Below are positions 26,738 to 37,193 of a stretch of 64,000 bases of DNA, piece after piece. Made by a program: the position numbers and the translations under genes. Below the pieces are notes generated by a model. It was not told the origin of the DNA, did not search any database, and worked only from the letters and a program-made list of their open reading frames with translations. Within the stretch, counting starts at the first letter, position 1; every line of letters starts with the position of its first letter. The DNA is from an uncultured Trichococcus sp. (lineage in GTDB: Bacteria; Bacillota; Bacilli; Lactobacillales; Aerococcaceae): assembly GCF_963667775.1 (NCBI RefSeq), contig NZ_OY764015.1, positions 1,905,001 to 1,969,000 of the forward strand, in the 5' to 3' direction.

Positions 26738-28201
26738 TCAGTTTTCCTTTGCGTATAGGGAAACAACACTCATCGGCGGCAAGGTGATCGTCACTTCATT
26801 GCCATCAACTGAGAAATCAGTGAATGCTTGTTTTGCAACGACTTCAGGATTTTCGAACGAGTTATGATCATCCGTCTTGTTTCCGAAAATCCCTTCTGCT
26901 GTCACTTCCCCGAATGCGCCGTCGATAAGGCTCAACGTAATGGTTTCCGCATCGGTCAAGCTGTAGTTGCAGAAGGATGCCGTCATGACGCCGTCTTTTT
27001 TGGATACCGTGTAACTGGTCGTGCCGGAAACGGCGCCATCCGCGTCCACAAGGATGGCATCCTGGTGATTTTTGTAGAGATCGAAAACATGGTAGGTTGG
27101 GGTCTTGATCATTTCTGCGCCTTCAGTCAGAATCATGGCCTGCAGCACATTGACCATTTGGGCAATGTTCGCCATCTGCACGCGCTCTGCATGCTTATGG
27201 AAAATATTCAGAGTCAAACTTGCGATCATCGCGTCCCGGATCGTGTTCTGTTGGTACAGGAAACCTGGGTTCGTGCCCGGTTCCACAGCCAGCCAGGAAC
27301 CCCATTCATCCACAATCAGACCGATCCGCTTGTCAGGGTCGTATTTGTCCATGATCGTGCTATGGCGCGTGATCAATTCATCCATCTTCAAAGCGCTGTC
27401 GATCAGCGAGAACCATTCTTTTTCAGGGAATCCCAATGCCGGGCGCTTGTCTTCCCATACGGAAGCCAGCGCATAATGGTGCAGGCTGATGCCGTCCATG
27501 AACGGTGCCGCATGCTTCATCAGTACGTCCATCCAGTTGTAATCGTCGATGTTCGGACCGCAGGCGATTTTGTAAAGTGGCTCTTTCGTGTATTGTCTGA
27601 CGTAGGTTTGATATCGGCGGTACAGATCGGCGTAGTATTCCGGGCGCATGTTGCCGCCGCAGCCCCAGCTCTCATTGCCGACGCCGAAGAATTTGACTTT
27701 CCACGGCTCATCCTGGCCATTTTCGCGACGCAATTTCGACATCGGCGAAATGCCGTCCATCGTCATGTATTCGACCCATTCCTGCATTTCCTGGACCGTG
27801 CCGCTGCCGACGTTACCGTTGATATAGGCTTCCGCCCCGACCTGTTTGCATAATTCAAAAAACTCATGCGTACCGAAATGATTATTTTCCGTCACGCCGC
27901 CCCAGTGCGTATTCACGATCGTGGCGCGCTCTTCGGTAGGACCGATACCGTCTTTCCAGTGGTACTCGTCCGCAAAACAACCGCCCGGCCAGCGGATGAC
28001 CGGAACTTGAATGGCTTTCAGTGCCTCCACAACATCTTGCCTGATGCCATTGACGTTCGGGATTTCCGAATCGGCTCCTACCCATACACCTTCATAGATG
28101 CATCTGCCCAGATGCTCCGCAAATTGACCATATATATAACGGCTGATTTTTCCTTTTTCCCTGTTCAAAGTTACTTGTATCTTATCCAAATCGCTATCCA
28201 T
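26738..28201 (-). CDS. GH51 alpha-L-arabinofuranosidase (second in operon)
   Basis: A 487-residue intracellular enzyme removing terminal alpha-L-arabinofuranose. The acid/base is E177 in [13 protein letters not shown] and the nucleophile E299 in [28 protein letters not shown] is typical of the barrel. It differs clearly from the other GH51 in this operon (35723): longer [17 protein letters not shown] loop, GNESWG instead of GNEMDG. The pair may divide substrates. It lies 5 bp after the GH43 gene. Confidence 0.94.
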   Translation of the reverse strand: MDSDLDKIQVTLNREKGKISRYIYGQFAEHLGRCIYEGVWVGADSEIPNVNGIRQDVVEALKAIQVPVIRWPGGCFADEYHWKDGIGPTEERATIVNTHWGGVTENNHFGTHEFFELCKQVGAEAYINGNVGSGTVQEMQEWVEYMTMDGISPMSKLRRENGQDEPWKVKFFGVGNESWGCGGNMRPEYYADLYRRYQTYVRQYTKEPLYKIACGPNIDDYNWMDVLMKHAAPFMDGISLHHYALASVWEDKRPALGFPEKEWFSLIDSALKMDELITRHSTIMDKYDPDKRIGLIVDEWGSWLAVEPGTNPGFLYQQNTIRDAMIASLTLNIFHKHAERVQMANIAQMVNVLQAMILTEGAEMIKTPTYHVFDLYKNHQDAILVDADGAVSGTTSYTVSKKDGVMTASFCNYSLTDAETITLSLIDGAFGEVTAEGIFGNKTDDHNSFENPEVVAKQAFTDFSVDGNEVTITLPPMSVVSLYAKEN

Positions 28202-28206
28202 CCCTT

Positions 28207-29181
28207 CTAGTCATTGTTTGTTCCGGGTTCACCGAAAATCGGAAACCCGTCATCGCTCCAACTGAACACTTGCGCATGCGCATGGCGGTCAGGCACGTCC
28301 AATGGATCGCCCTCCGTCACGATTTTCGGACGCGCGTGGTAGATCAGCACATCACTTTCACCGTCTTCGCTGCGCGTGAAGCTGTTGTGGCCCGGCCCGA
28401 ACAGCTGGTTTGTGGCGGAACTCCGGAAGACCGGTTCAGCCAATTTGTGCCAGTTGTAGCCGTCCAGCAGATTGCTTCCGGCATCCGCCCATAACAGGCC
28501 CATGCAATAATTTTCATCGGTTGCGCTACCGGAATAAGTGATGAAGACTTTGCCGTTGCGGATGATGACCGCCGGCCCTTCGTTCACCAGGAAGCCCGTT
28601 TTTTCCCAATCGTGTTCCGGGATGCTCAGGAGCGTCTGCTTGCCGCAGAGTGTCCACGGGTTCTGCATCTCGGAAATGTAGAGATTGGAATTGCCCGGGA
28701 TGGCCGGGTCTTTCTGAGCCCAGACATAATAGAGCTTGTTTCCCAATTCAAATACCGTCGCATCCAGGCTGAAACTTTCGAAGGCCGTTTTGACTTGGCC
28801 TTTTTCGATCCATTTGCCGGTCAACGGGTTTTCTCCGTCGCACTCCAGTACGTACATGCGGTGCTGGAACGTGCCTTTGGCGACCTCATCCGTTCCCGCC
28901 GCGGCGAAATAGATGTACCAGCGCCCTTGGATCAGATGGATTTCCGGCGCCCAGATCAGGCTGCTCATCGGACCTGTTGCATGCGCGTGCCAAACGCTGG
29001 CGCGTTCGCCGTTTTCAAGCTCGTTCAGGCTCTTCGCGCGGCGCACTTCGATCTCCTGATAGCCCGGCACCGAGCCGGTGAAATAATAATAACCGTCCGT
29101 ATGTTTGTAGACCCATGGATCCGCTCTTTCGATCACAATGGGTTTTTTGTAAGTTGTCATAGTCTTAACCAAAGCATCCAC
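28207..29181 (-). CDS. GH43 exo-alpha-1,5-L-arabinofuranosidase-like enzyme
   Basis: A 324-residue five-bladed propeller enzyme without a signal peptide. The general base is the aspartate of [10 protein letters not shown] (about D21), the pKa modulator that of FSLDATVFE, and the acid the glutamate of [28 protein letters not shown] is typical for the GH43 group acting on arabino-oligosaccharides. The start is uncertain: ATG at 29181 lies very close to GAGGTGG, TTG at 29172 has better spacing, and ATG at 29160 is further away. Confidence 0.9.
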   Translation of the reverse strand: MDALVKTMTTYKKPIVIERADPWVYKHTDGYYYFTGSVPGYQEIEVRRAKSLNELENGERASVWHAHATGPMSSLIWAPEIHLIQGRWYIYFAAAGTDEVAKGTFQHRMYVLECDGENPLTGKWIEKGQVKTAFESFSLDATVFELGNKLYYVWAQKDPAIPGNSNLYISEMQNPWTLCGKQTLLSIPEHDWEKTGFLVNEGPAVIIRNGKVFITYSGSATDENYCMGLLWADAGSNLLDGYNWHKLAEPVFRSSATNQLFGPGHNSFTRSEDGESDVLIYHARPKIVTEGDPLDVPDRHAHAQVFSWSDDGFPIFGEPGTNND

Positions 29182-29197
29182 CTCTTTATTCTTTACT

Positions 29198-30640
29198 CTA
29201 ATTTTCTGTTTTTTTGATACCGAACAGGGCTTCTCCTTCAGCGGACATGCCTGAAAAAGTCGTCGTTTCGACTCCGTTCACTTCATCCCACTGTCTGACG
29301 AAATAGCCTTTGTATTCGGTGAAATTCACGACCAAGCTGGATTCGTTCGGCAATTCCGAACCTTTCCAATAACCTCCGCCTTGACCGTAGGCAAGATGCG
29401 CAGTAGTCAACGTCAGCGCGAGTTCCTCTTCATATTCGGCATCGATTGCATTATCCATTTTGTAGAAGCGGTAATCTCCTGCTATCTCCTCTGTTTCCAA
29501 AGCGGTGAGAGACTCCCCGGCATATCTCATCGGCGCAATCACCGGCCACCCCTCTGAATTGAAGAATAATTGATGGACCCGCACTTCATTATGCTCGCCC
29601 TTATTCGGAAAGCGCGCGTGGAAAATGATGTAGTACTTATCCTCAACTTCATCGTAATAGGCTGAATTATGCCCAGGCGACATATAGCCACCCACCGGGA
29701 TATTCTGTTCATTCGTGATCTCAAAATTGCCGATAAGCTTGGTTCCGTAGTCTGCTATCGCCTCATCATCGAAGAAGCTGCCTGTTTCACCTTTGGCATC
29801 GATCATCGCGTTTCCGCTTGCATCCTCATACGGCCCATCGGGATTCTTCGACCGCGCAACCCTGATGTTGTAGCCGCCGCTTGCATCCAATCCGCCAAAG
29901 GACAAGAACAGGTAATAATACTCCGTGTCTTTGTTGTACAGAATATAAGGGGCTTCGATCCGGCTGTGGTTGCCGCCCAACAACTTTTTGCCGTAGTCTT
30001 GATTTTCTTTCGGAAAACCGGTTGCGGAGTCCATCTCAAGTATAAAAATACCTCCCGAGTAGGATCCATAAACCATCCACAGCCTATCTTCTTCATCATA
30101 AAAAACGTGGGGATCAATGACGTTCGGCTCTTCCGTCGCATCGAATGCTGCACCGGTCACGCTCTCCGTTCCTGATGTCAAAAAGATACCTTTGTCTTCG
30201 TAGGGACCTTCGATCGAATCCGACACTGCCACTCCCAGGGTCGACTGTGGGCTGCTGCCTTCGCAGAAACAATAGTAAAGATAGTATTTCCCATCCTTCA
30301 GTTGGGTTATGTCGCTTGCCCAGAGCGTATCCGTTCTGGCATACTCGAAACTTTCCGCCAACGACACGGTGACGTCCTCGAACAACTCGCTCGTCGAAAC
30401 ACTTGTCGCCAGTTGGTCCCAGTTCATCAAGTCCGGACTCTTCGCGAATGCCAGATGAGACCCGATGACATAGTATTGATCCTCCGCAAAAATGATGGAC
30501 GGATCATGGACGGAGGCTTCCTTGAAATTTTTATTCAAGCTGACCACTTGATTCGGTTCCGCTGCCGTATTCTTTGCTTCTTCCCCGCAGCCGGCCAATA
30601 ATGCCACCGCCGACAAACTAAACAATATTTTTTTCCGCAC
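29198..30640 (-). CDS. Lipoprotein GH43 endo-arabinanase
   Basis: A 480-residue surface enzyme from a GTG at 30640 (GAGG at 8 bp; an in-frame GTG at 30646 is too close). A lipoprotein signal with lipobox LLAGC places C18 as the lipidated residue. The catalytic aspartate is in EASVHDPSIIF, the second in NVIDPHVFYDE and the acid glutamate in HSRIEAPYILY. A C-terminal beta domain (about 340-480) matches the two-domain AbnB/Abn2 type. It would cut arabinan outside the membrane to feed the importer encoded in the same operon. Confidence 0.91.
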   Translation of the reverse strand: MRKKILFSLSAVALLAGCGEEAKNTAAEPNQVVSLNKNFKEASVHDPSIIFAEDQYYVIGSHLAFAKSPDLMNWDQLATSVSTSELFEDVTVSLAESFEYARTDTLWASDITQLKDGKYYLYYCFCEGSSPQSTLGVAVSDSIEGPYEDKGIFLTSGTESVTGAAFDATEEPNVIDPHVFYDEEDRLWMVYGSYSGGIFILEMDSATGFPKENQDYGKKLLGGNHSRIEAPYILYNKDTEYYYLFLSFGGLDASGGYNIRVARSKNPDGPYEDASGNAMIDAKGETGSFFDDEAIADYGTKLIGNFEITNEQNIPVGGYMSPGHNSAYYDEVEDKYYIIFHARFPNKGEHNEVRVHQLFFNSEGWPVIAPMRYAGESLTALETEEIAGDYRFYKMDNAIDAEYEEELALTLTTAHLAYGQGGGYWKGSELPNESSLVVNFTEYKGYFVRQWDEVNGVETTTFSGMSAEGEALFGIKKTEN

Positions 30641-30682
30641 AAGCACAACCTCGACTTTTCTCTTTATTTCTCTTTTTTGAAA

Positions 30683-31096
30683 TCAAAGGGACATTTGGTT
30701 TGCCAATCGGATCGCTTTATTGCGCGATTGATAGATGACGAACAGCACCGAGTAGATGATGATGCCGATGACATCCAGCGTGCTGATGGAGAAGAGGAGC
30801 AATCCTCCTAGCCAAACAACGACCCGTTTCTGTATTTGATTATTCCGCAGACGGCGCACAACAATGATATTGAACACACCGATGATCAACTGCAGAATGC
30901 CATAACCGACTGCAATGGTGTAGACGGAGTCGATCAAAGAACCGTCGAAATTGATATCGGATGACAAACCGGAAGACAGCGCACCGATTCCGGATGTTTT
31001 GATCCAGGTCGCGTATCCCAGTATCGTGACCATCCCATTGATGAGATTCCAGATGGCGCCGCCTCTTAACAAGTTTCTTTCCAAAGTCCTGTTCAT
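30683..31096 (-). CDS. Four-helix membrane protein of unknown function
   Basis: A 137-residue protein with four likely membrane segments (about residues 10-32, 58-80, 92-108 and 110-124). The first loop, which contains SSDINFDGSLIDS, is probably outside, and both ends are positively charged. I do not recognise a family with confidence; DUF4064-type small membrane proteins look similar. It lies between the importer permease and the surface arabinanase with 14-bp and 42-bp gaps, so it belongs to the operon. Confidence 0.75.
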   Translation of the reverse strand: MNRTLERNLLRGGAIWNLINGMVTILGYATWIKTSGIGALSSGLSSDINFDGSLIDSVYTIAVGYGILQLIIGVFNIIVVRRLRNNQIQKRVVVWLGGLLLFSISTLDVIGIIIYSVLFVIYQSRNKAIRLANQMSL

Positions 31097-31110
31097 TTTT
31101 TAACACCCCG

Positions 31111-31959
31111 TTACTTAATGCCTACATTCAGATTTAATGAATCAATGAAATATTTCTGTGCAAATACGAACAACAATACGGTCGGAATCATGGCGATGAC
31201 CGCAGCCGACATCAGTTGCCCGATCATCACATAGTTGCCGTACAAGTCCTGCAGCAATTGCAGACCGGCTGTGATCGTCATTTTTTTGACATCGCTCAAA
31301 ACGATTGTTGGCCATAGGAAGTCATTCCATGAACCTACGAACGAGAACATGCCCGCAACAATCAGGACTGGCTTCACTAGCGGAAGAATGATATTTTTGT
31401 AGATCACGAAATCCGATGCACCGTCCATTCTTGCTGACTCATCGTATTCCGCCGGGATATTCTGCATGAATTGACGGACCAGAAACACATTTCCGACGCC
31501 TCCCAAGCCCGGAATGATGACCGCCAAATACGTATTAACCCAGCCAAGGGAATCCACTATCTTATAGGAAGGGATGATATTCACGGCTGATGGAAACATC
31601 GAGATGGCAAGCACGCCATAGAACAAGGCATCGCGGCCTTTGAAATTGACCCTTGTGTAGCCGAATGCTGCCAAGGAGACGACTACCACAACCAACAAGG
31701 CATGCGTGGTCGAAACGAACAGTGAGTTGAAGAACCACGTGATGATCGGTGCGCTCGATGTATTCTGCAACAATTTTAGGTAATTGGTGACGATCCAGTT
31801 TGCAGGGAACATCCGGAAGCCCACTTCCATGATGTCTCCTTGGGATTTGAAGGATGTGAACAGCCCGAAAAGAGCCGGGAACAACCAGACAAGCGCCAAC
31901 AGAATCAGGAAAGCATAGGCCAAATATTTGGAAACATTGTTTTTTCTCATCTTTTTCAC
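31111..31959 (-). CDS. araQ: Arabino-oligosaccharide ABC importer permease (AraQ-like)
   Basis: A 282-residue permease of the MalG/AraQ (CUT1) type with six membrane helices. The ATPase-coupling EAA loop reads EYDESARMDGASDFVIYKNIILP at about residues 186-208. It overlaps the partner permease by 4 bp. No ATP-binding gene is present, so a shared MsmK/MsmX-type ATPase encoded elsewhere is expected. The AraQ name rests on the N-P-Q order and arabinan context. Confidence 0.88.
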   Translation of the reverse strand: MKKMRKNNVSKYLAYAFLILLALVWLFPALFGLFTSFKSQGDIMEVGFRMFPANWIVTNYLKLLQNTSSAPIITWFFNSLFVSTTHALLVVVVVSLAAFGYTRVNFKGRDALFYGVLAISMFPSAVNIIPSYKIVDSLGWVNTYLAVIIPGLGGVGNVFLVRQFMQNIPAEYDESARMDGASDFVIYKNIILPLVKPVLIVAGMFSFVGSWNDFLWPTIVLSDVKKMTITAGLQLLQDLYGNYVMIGQLMSAAVIAMIPTVLLFVFAQKYFIDSLNLNVGIK

Positions 31960-32879
31960 CCCTTCGATCTTTTCGTCATGACGTAGAACTGCAAGGCTGA
32001 GACTGCCAGTATGACCAGACCCAACAAGACTGCCATTGCGGAAGCCATACCCGCAACGGATTCGCCCGATCCGAATGCCAGATTGCGGATGTACATCATC
32101 AGGACGGTGGTGGACTGGTTAGGTCCGCCGTTTGTTGCCATCAGCGGCTGAACGTACACATTGAACGCACCTGCAGTGGACATGACGAATGTATAGAACA
32201 AAGGGAAGCGGATGGAAGGCAACGTGATACTGATGAATTTCCGGAACGAACCGGCACCATCAATCTCAGCGGCTTCGTAAAGGTCTTCCGATACCCCCGC
32301 CATAGCGGAACGATAAATGATCAGGTTGCCGCCGATCGCACCCCACATCGACATCACGAAGATGACGATCCAGGCATACGGTTGCTGGGCTGTCCAAACG
32401 ATATCCGACGCTACCAAGTTGTTCATGGGGCCCAATCTCGGATTAAAGATCAACAGCCAAATCAAAGCGCCTGCCGAGGCAGAAACGAGCCCCGGAACAT
32501 AAAAGATGGCTTGGAACAAGCCTTTGAATTTCAGCCCTTTATGCTGCATGACGGTCGCAATGATCAGTGGGAACAGAATTTGGAAAGGGATCGTGTAGAG
32601 CACAAATAGCAAAGTGTTTTTCAGACCATTCCGGAATTGGAAATAGAACGTCGACTCCTGGTCCAACAAGATTGTTTTATAGTTGTTCAAGCCTACCCAA
32701 GTCTGGTCAGAAATCAGGTTCCACTGTGTGAATGAAGAATAAATACCGTATATGATCGGCAACAGCACGAATACAAAGAACAGAATCAAGTGGGGGCCTA
32801 TGAAATAAAGAAACTTAAAGTTTTTTTTCTTGTTTTCTTTAGCGTTGACTTTGGTGGATACAGCTTCAGATGTTTGCAT
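31956..32879 (-). CDS. araP: Arabino-oligosaccharide ABC importer permease (AraP-like)
   Basis: A 307-residue permease of the MalF/AraP (CUT1) type with six membrane helices. The EAA loop is DLYEAAEIDGAGSFRKFISITLP at about residues 215-237. The N-terminal part before the first helix is cytoplasmic and lysine-rich (KVNAKENKKKNF). It follows the binding protein gene after a 98-bp gap that carries a hairpin. Confidence 0.88.
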   Translation of the reverse strand: MQTSEAVSTKVNAKENKKKNFKFLYFIGPHLILFFVFVLLPIIYGIYSSFTQWNLISDQTWVGLNNYKTILLDQESTFYFQFRNGLKNTLLFVLYTIPFQILFPLIIATVMQHKGLKFKGLFQAIFYVPGLVSASAGALIWLLIFNPRLGPMNNLVASDIVWTAQQPYAWIVIFVMSMWGAIGGNLIIYRSAMAGVSEDLYEAAEIDGAGSFRKFISITLPSIRFPLFYTFVMSTAGAFNVYVQPLMATNGGPNQSTTVLMMYIRNLAFGSGESVAGMASAMAVLLGLVILAVSALQFYVMTKRSKG

Positions 32880-32895
32880 ATTATCTTCCTTTCAA

Positions 32896-32941
32896 AAAAA
32901 TTCATACAGCTATTCCGGTTAAGAATGCCGTATGAATTTTT
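32896..32941 (-). terminator. Attenuating hairpin between binding protein and permease genes
   Basis: A perfect 12-bp stem (32896-32907 with 32930-32941) followed on the minus strand by a short T-rich stretch. In such a position, leaky termination or 3'-end protection usually raises binding protein levels over permeases. Confidence 0.55.
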
Positions 32942-32977
32942 GAATTACTTCCTCGTCACTCCATTGCGTTTGGATGA

Positions 32978-34207
32978 TCAGTTTGCATTTTCGGCAATCA
33001 GATCTTCTACTGTTTTTTGAGCTTGATCCAGACCTTCGTCGATTGTGATGTTGCCGTAGATCATGTCCGATAAGACGGTAGCCAAAGCTGATTCGACATA
33101 GCTGTAGTATTTATAGTCAAAAATATAGGAAGCTTCTTTTTCGACATCCGAACTTGTGAAGAATGATTGCGGGTACTGTTGATAATCTTCACTCTCGAAT
33201 ACCTCTTTACTCGCTACGATTTGGCCGGCACCCGCCCAGTCGATCGAGTTTTCGCGCATCCAGCTCAAGAAGTCCGCAACCCCTTGTTCTTTTTCATCGG
33301 TTCTGTCTTCATTGTTCAGCATGGAGAACAAGTGGGCAGAAGATCGGTTTGTGAATTTATCAGGAGTCACGGAATAAATATTGGTCACTCCGAAGTTCAA
33401 TCCTTCAACAGAGCCATGCGCTGTGGATGTCCAGGTTCCGTCAGTGGAGAACAACACATCTCCCGATTGGAACATCGCGTAGCCGTCTTCACCGTAAGGG
33501 GACATCAAGCCTGCATCCGCCACGGACTTCAATTGTTCGACTACCGTTCTCATCGCATCCGTATTGATGGTAGGATTGCCGGCTTCGTCGGAAATATCCC
33601 CACCTGCATTGATGACGTTCGCCAATGCCACCCATTCGATCAAAGCATTATTGATGGCATACTGTCCTTCATCAAGCTTTCCGTCCAATGATAGGATTTC
33701 TTCGATCGTCACCACATCATCCTCAAGGAAAGTGTTTGCGTCATATTTATCCAGCAAATCGGTATTGTAATACATCGCATTCCCGTGAATATCCAACGGA
33801 ACCGTATATTGCGTCCCTTCGTAGTTGCCGGCATTCCAAGCGACTTCAAGGTAGTTGTCCGCTGTCAGATCGGTATTCGTCGCCATCAAGCCTTCGACAG
33901 GCTCCAACATGTCCAGGTCAGCAAATTGGGGAACCCGATCCGCGTGAATCAAAGTCAAATCCGGAATGTCTTTGCCCGAGTTCATGACTGTATAAATTTT
34001 GGTGTACATGTCCGCTGTGATGACGCTCTCGACGGGGAATTCAGGGTCTGTCTCGTTGTACTCGGCCACCAACGCATCCATGTAGGCACCATCGTCACCG
34101 GTCAAAGGGTTCCAGAAGGTGATCGTATTTGCGTTACCGCAACCTGCCAGTAAGGTAATGCCTGCCAACGTTGCTGCTGATAAAAACTTTCTGTGTGCAT
34201 TTTTCAT
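32978..34207 (-). CDS. araN: Arabino-oligosaccharide-binding lipoprotein (AraN-like)
   Basis: A 409-residue family 1 extracellular solute-binding protein. The signal peptide ends with the lipobox LLAGC, giving C23 as the lipid-anchored residue. The mature protein opens NTITFWNPLTGDDGAYMDALV, a typical SBP start. It delivers sugar to the AraP/AraQ-like permeases. It lies 16 bp after the first GH51 gene. The ligand is inferred from the operon. Confidence 0.88.
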   Translation of the reverse strand: MKNAHRKFLSAATLAGITLLAGCGNANTITFWNPLTGDDGAYMDALVAEYNETDPEFPVESVITADMYTKIYTVMNSGKDIPDLTLIHADRVPQFADLDMLEPVEGLMATNTDLTADNYLEVAWNAGNYEGTQYTVPLDIHGNAMYYNTDLLDKYDANTFLEDDVVTIEEILSLDGKLDEGQYAINNALIEWVALANVINAGGDISDEAGNPTINTDAMRTVVEQLKSVADAGLMSPYGEDGYAMFQSGDVLFSTDGTWTSTAHGSVEGLNFGVTNIYSVTPDKFTNRSSAHLFSMLNNEDRTDEKEQGVADFLSWMRENSIDWAGAGQIVASKEVFESEDYQQYPQSFFTSSDVEKEASYIFDYKYYSYVESALATVLSDMIYGNITIDEGLDQAQKTVEDLIAENAN

Positions 34208-34223
34208 TTTTTATGCCTCCATT

Positions 34224-35764
<1,541 letters not shown>

Positions 35765-35790
35765 TGTCCGTTAAATCAACTTATAAGGTA

Positions 35791-35819
35791 ATGATAACGA
35801 ACCATGCAAACGTTGTCAA
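35791..35819 (-). promoter_or_regulatory. Promoter of the arabinan operon
   Basis: On the minus strand TTGACA (35819-35814) and TATCAT (35796-35791) are spaced by 17 bp. The -35 overlaps a perfect cre match. Operators 1 and 2 flank this promoter. Confidence 0.8.
35805..35818 (-). promoter_or_regulatory. cre (CcpA) site overlapping the arabinan promoter
   Basis: On the minus strand this reads TGACAACGTTTGCA, a full match to TGWNANCGNTNNCA. It covers the -35 and part of the spacer, so CcpA would compete with RNA polymerase. Confidence 0.7.
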
Positions 35820-35854
35820 CGCTTTTTGGTTCGTTTTTAAAAATAAATAACATA

Positions 35855-35880
35855 TTTAGTTAACTTTATCGTTAACTAAA
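35855..35880. promoter_or_regulatory. GTTAAC-N6-GTTAAC operator 2
   Basis: A perfect 26-bp inverted repeat, TTTAGTTAAC-N6-GTTAACTAAA, upstream of the abfA -35. Confidence 0.7.
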
Positions 35881-35950
35881 CTCGTAATCATTGCTACATC
35901 AACATTTCAAATTAACATACTTACCCATGTGATATAAAAAAATCTTTTTT

Positions 35951-35970
35951 GGTTAACTCATGAGGTAATG
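35951..35970. promoter_or_regulatory. Degenerate GTTAAC-type operator 3
   Basis: GGTTAAC-N6-GGTAAT, an imperfect relative of operators 1 and 2, just upstream of the arsR promoter. Confidence 0.4.
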
Positions 35971-35982
35971 TAACGCAAACTA

Positions 35983-36011
35983 TTGACAGACTAGTTTTAA
36001 AATTCTATATT
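35983..36011 (+). promoter_or_regulatory. Promoter of the ArsR-type regulator gene
   Basis: TTGACA (35983-35988) and TATATT (36006-36011) with 17-bp spacing, about 58 bp before the start codon. Confidence 0.75.
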
Positions 36012-36022
36012 TATCACATACA

Positions 36023-36045
36023 GTGATTAACAATATCATTAACAC
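36023..36045. promoter_or_regulatory. GTTAAC-type operator 4
   Basis: GTGATTAAC-N6-ATTAACAC, downstream of the arsR transcription start, mirroring the place of operator 1 at abfA. Confidence 0.5.
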
Positions 36046-36068
36046 AAACGAGAAAATGAGGTGAGCTT

Positions 36069-36971
36069 ATGCAATTGGACATATCCGAATCATCTTTGGC
36101 TGTATATGAGGCTTTGGCCAGCGATATACGCTTAAAGATCATCCAATTATTATCCAAACAGAAAATGAATGTGAAAGAGTTGGCACTTGAACTGAATATG
36201 ACCAGCGCCATCATTTCAAAACACATCAAAAAACTTGAAGCCGTAGGTATCATCAAAACGGAGCGGATCCCAGGAAAAGGTGGTATGCAAAAGGTCTCCA
36301 TCCTGAAAGTCGATCATATCGACATCCATTTTCCGAAGAAAATTTACCATTCCTTTGAAACCTTCGATACCGCAATCCCGATTGGACACTACACTGATTA
36401 TCACGTCACTCCGACCTGCGGATTGGCTGATTCCAAAGATTTCATCGGAAATGTGGATGAGCCGAAATACTTCATGGACTCCGGCAGAATGGACGCCAGC
36501 ATCCTTTGGTTCACTGCAGGCTATGTGGAATACAAAACTCCTAACTTCCTGACGCCGGAGGATACGCTGGAACAAATCGACATCAGCATGGAAATCAGTT
36601 CCGAGTTCCCATTCTCGAACGACGTATGGCCATCCGACATCACGTTCACCCTGAACGGCACAGAGCTGGGTACATGGACGAGCCCCGGGGACTTCGCGGA
36701 CACGCGCGGGAAGTTGAATCCAGCTTGGTGGCCTTCAAATTTGAACCAATACGGTTTATTGAAAACACTAAGGATAACCCACCACGGCACTTACATGGAC
36801 GGAGATCCCATTTCTGAAGTCAGCATCGCTGACCTGGATACGACGTCCGAAACATGGGACATCCGCATTGAGGTGAAGCCAGATGCCGAAAATGTCGGAG
36901 GCGTGACCTTGTTCGGCAAAAAATTCGGAAATCATGATCAGGACATCAACTTCAAAGCCTACTATTCCTGA
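36069..36971 (+). CDS. ArsR-type regulator with large C-terminal sensor-like domain
   Basis: A 300-residue protein. Residues 1-85 form an ArsR winged helix (LASDIRLKIIQLL, then KELALELNMTSAIISKHIKKLEAVGI). Residues 95-300 are a large beta-rich domain without the metal-binding cysteines of classical ArsR (usually about 100-120 residues in all). Tryptophans and acidic residues (DVWPSDITFTLNG, GTWTSPGDFAD, NPAWWPSNLNQYG) recall a carbohydrate-binding beta sandwich. It is divergent from the arabinan operon and shares its operators, so it is the likely sugar-responsive regulator of the operon. GAGGTGAGC precedes the ATG. Confidence 0.88.
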   Translation: MQLDISESSLAVYEALASDIRLKIIQLLSKQKMNVKELALELNMTSAIISKHIKKLEAVGIIKTERIPGKGGMQKVSILKVDHIDIHFPKKIYHSFETFDTAIPIGHYTDYHVTPTCGLADSKDFIGNVDEPKYFMDSGRMDASILWFTAGYVEYKTPNFLTPEDTLEQIDISMEISSEFPFSNDVWPSDITFTLNGTELGTWTSPGDFADTRGKLNPAWWPSNLNQYGLLKTLRITHHGTYMDGDPISEVSIADLDTTSETWDIRIEVKPDAENVGGVTLFGKKFGNHDQDINFKAYYS

Positions 36972-36974
36972 CAG

Positions 36975-37034
36975 AAAAGCTTCACGGATAAGCCCTTCAT
37001 CGTTTCCGAAGGGCTTATCCGTGAAGCTGGACAT
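36975..37034 (+). repeat. Minimal copy of the inverted-repeat element (two ends joined)
   Basis: A perfect 21-bp stem (36978-36998 with 37008-37028) with a 9-nt loop, starting 4-7 bp after the arsR stop codon. Its right arm and the following bases (AAGCTGGACATCA) match the right end of the long copies at 45500 and 49149. It looks like a version with the interior deleted. It can also act as a terminator for arsR, though no T run follows. Confidence 0.65.
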
Positions 37035-37126
37035 CATTTTAGGTGCATGAAACATTTTGCAAACTTGTGAAACACCTACGTTGATGCACTTTTCACTCTA
37101 AAAAATTTTATAAATTCCTGTATGTC

Positions 37127-37171
37127 AAAAAAGCTGCGATCCGCTCCTGGAGGAGTGGATCGCAGCTTTTT
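37127..37171. terminator. Terminator of transketolase gene
   Basis: A stem of about 20 bp (37127-37147 with 37152-37171) with a 4-nt loop, flanked by A6 and T5, able to act in both directions. Confidence 0.9.
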
Positions 37172-37193
37172 GCTTCATTTATAATGAAATCTA

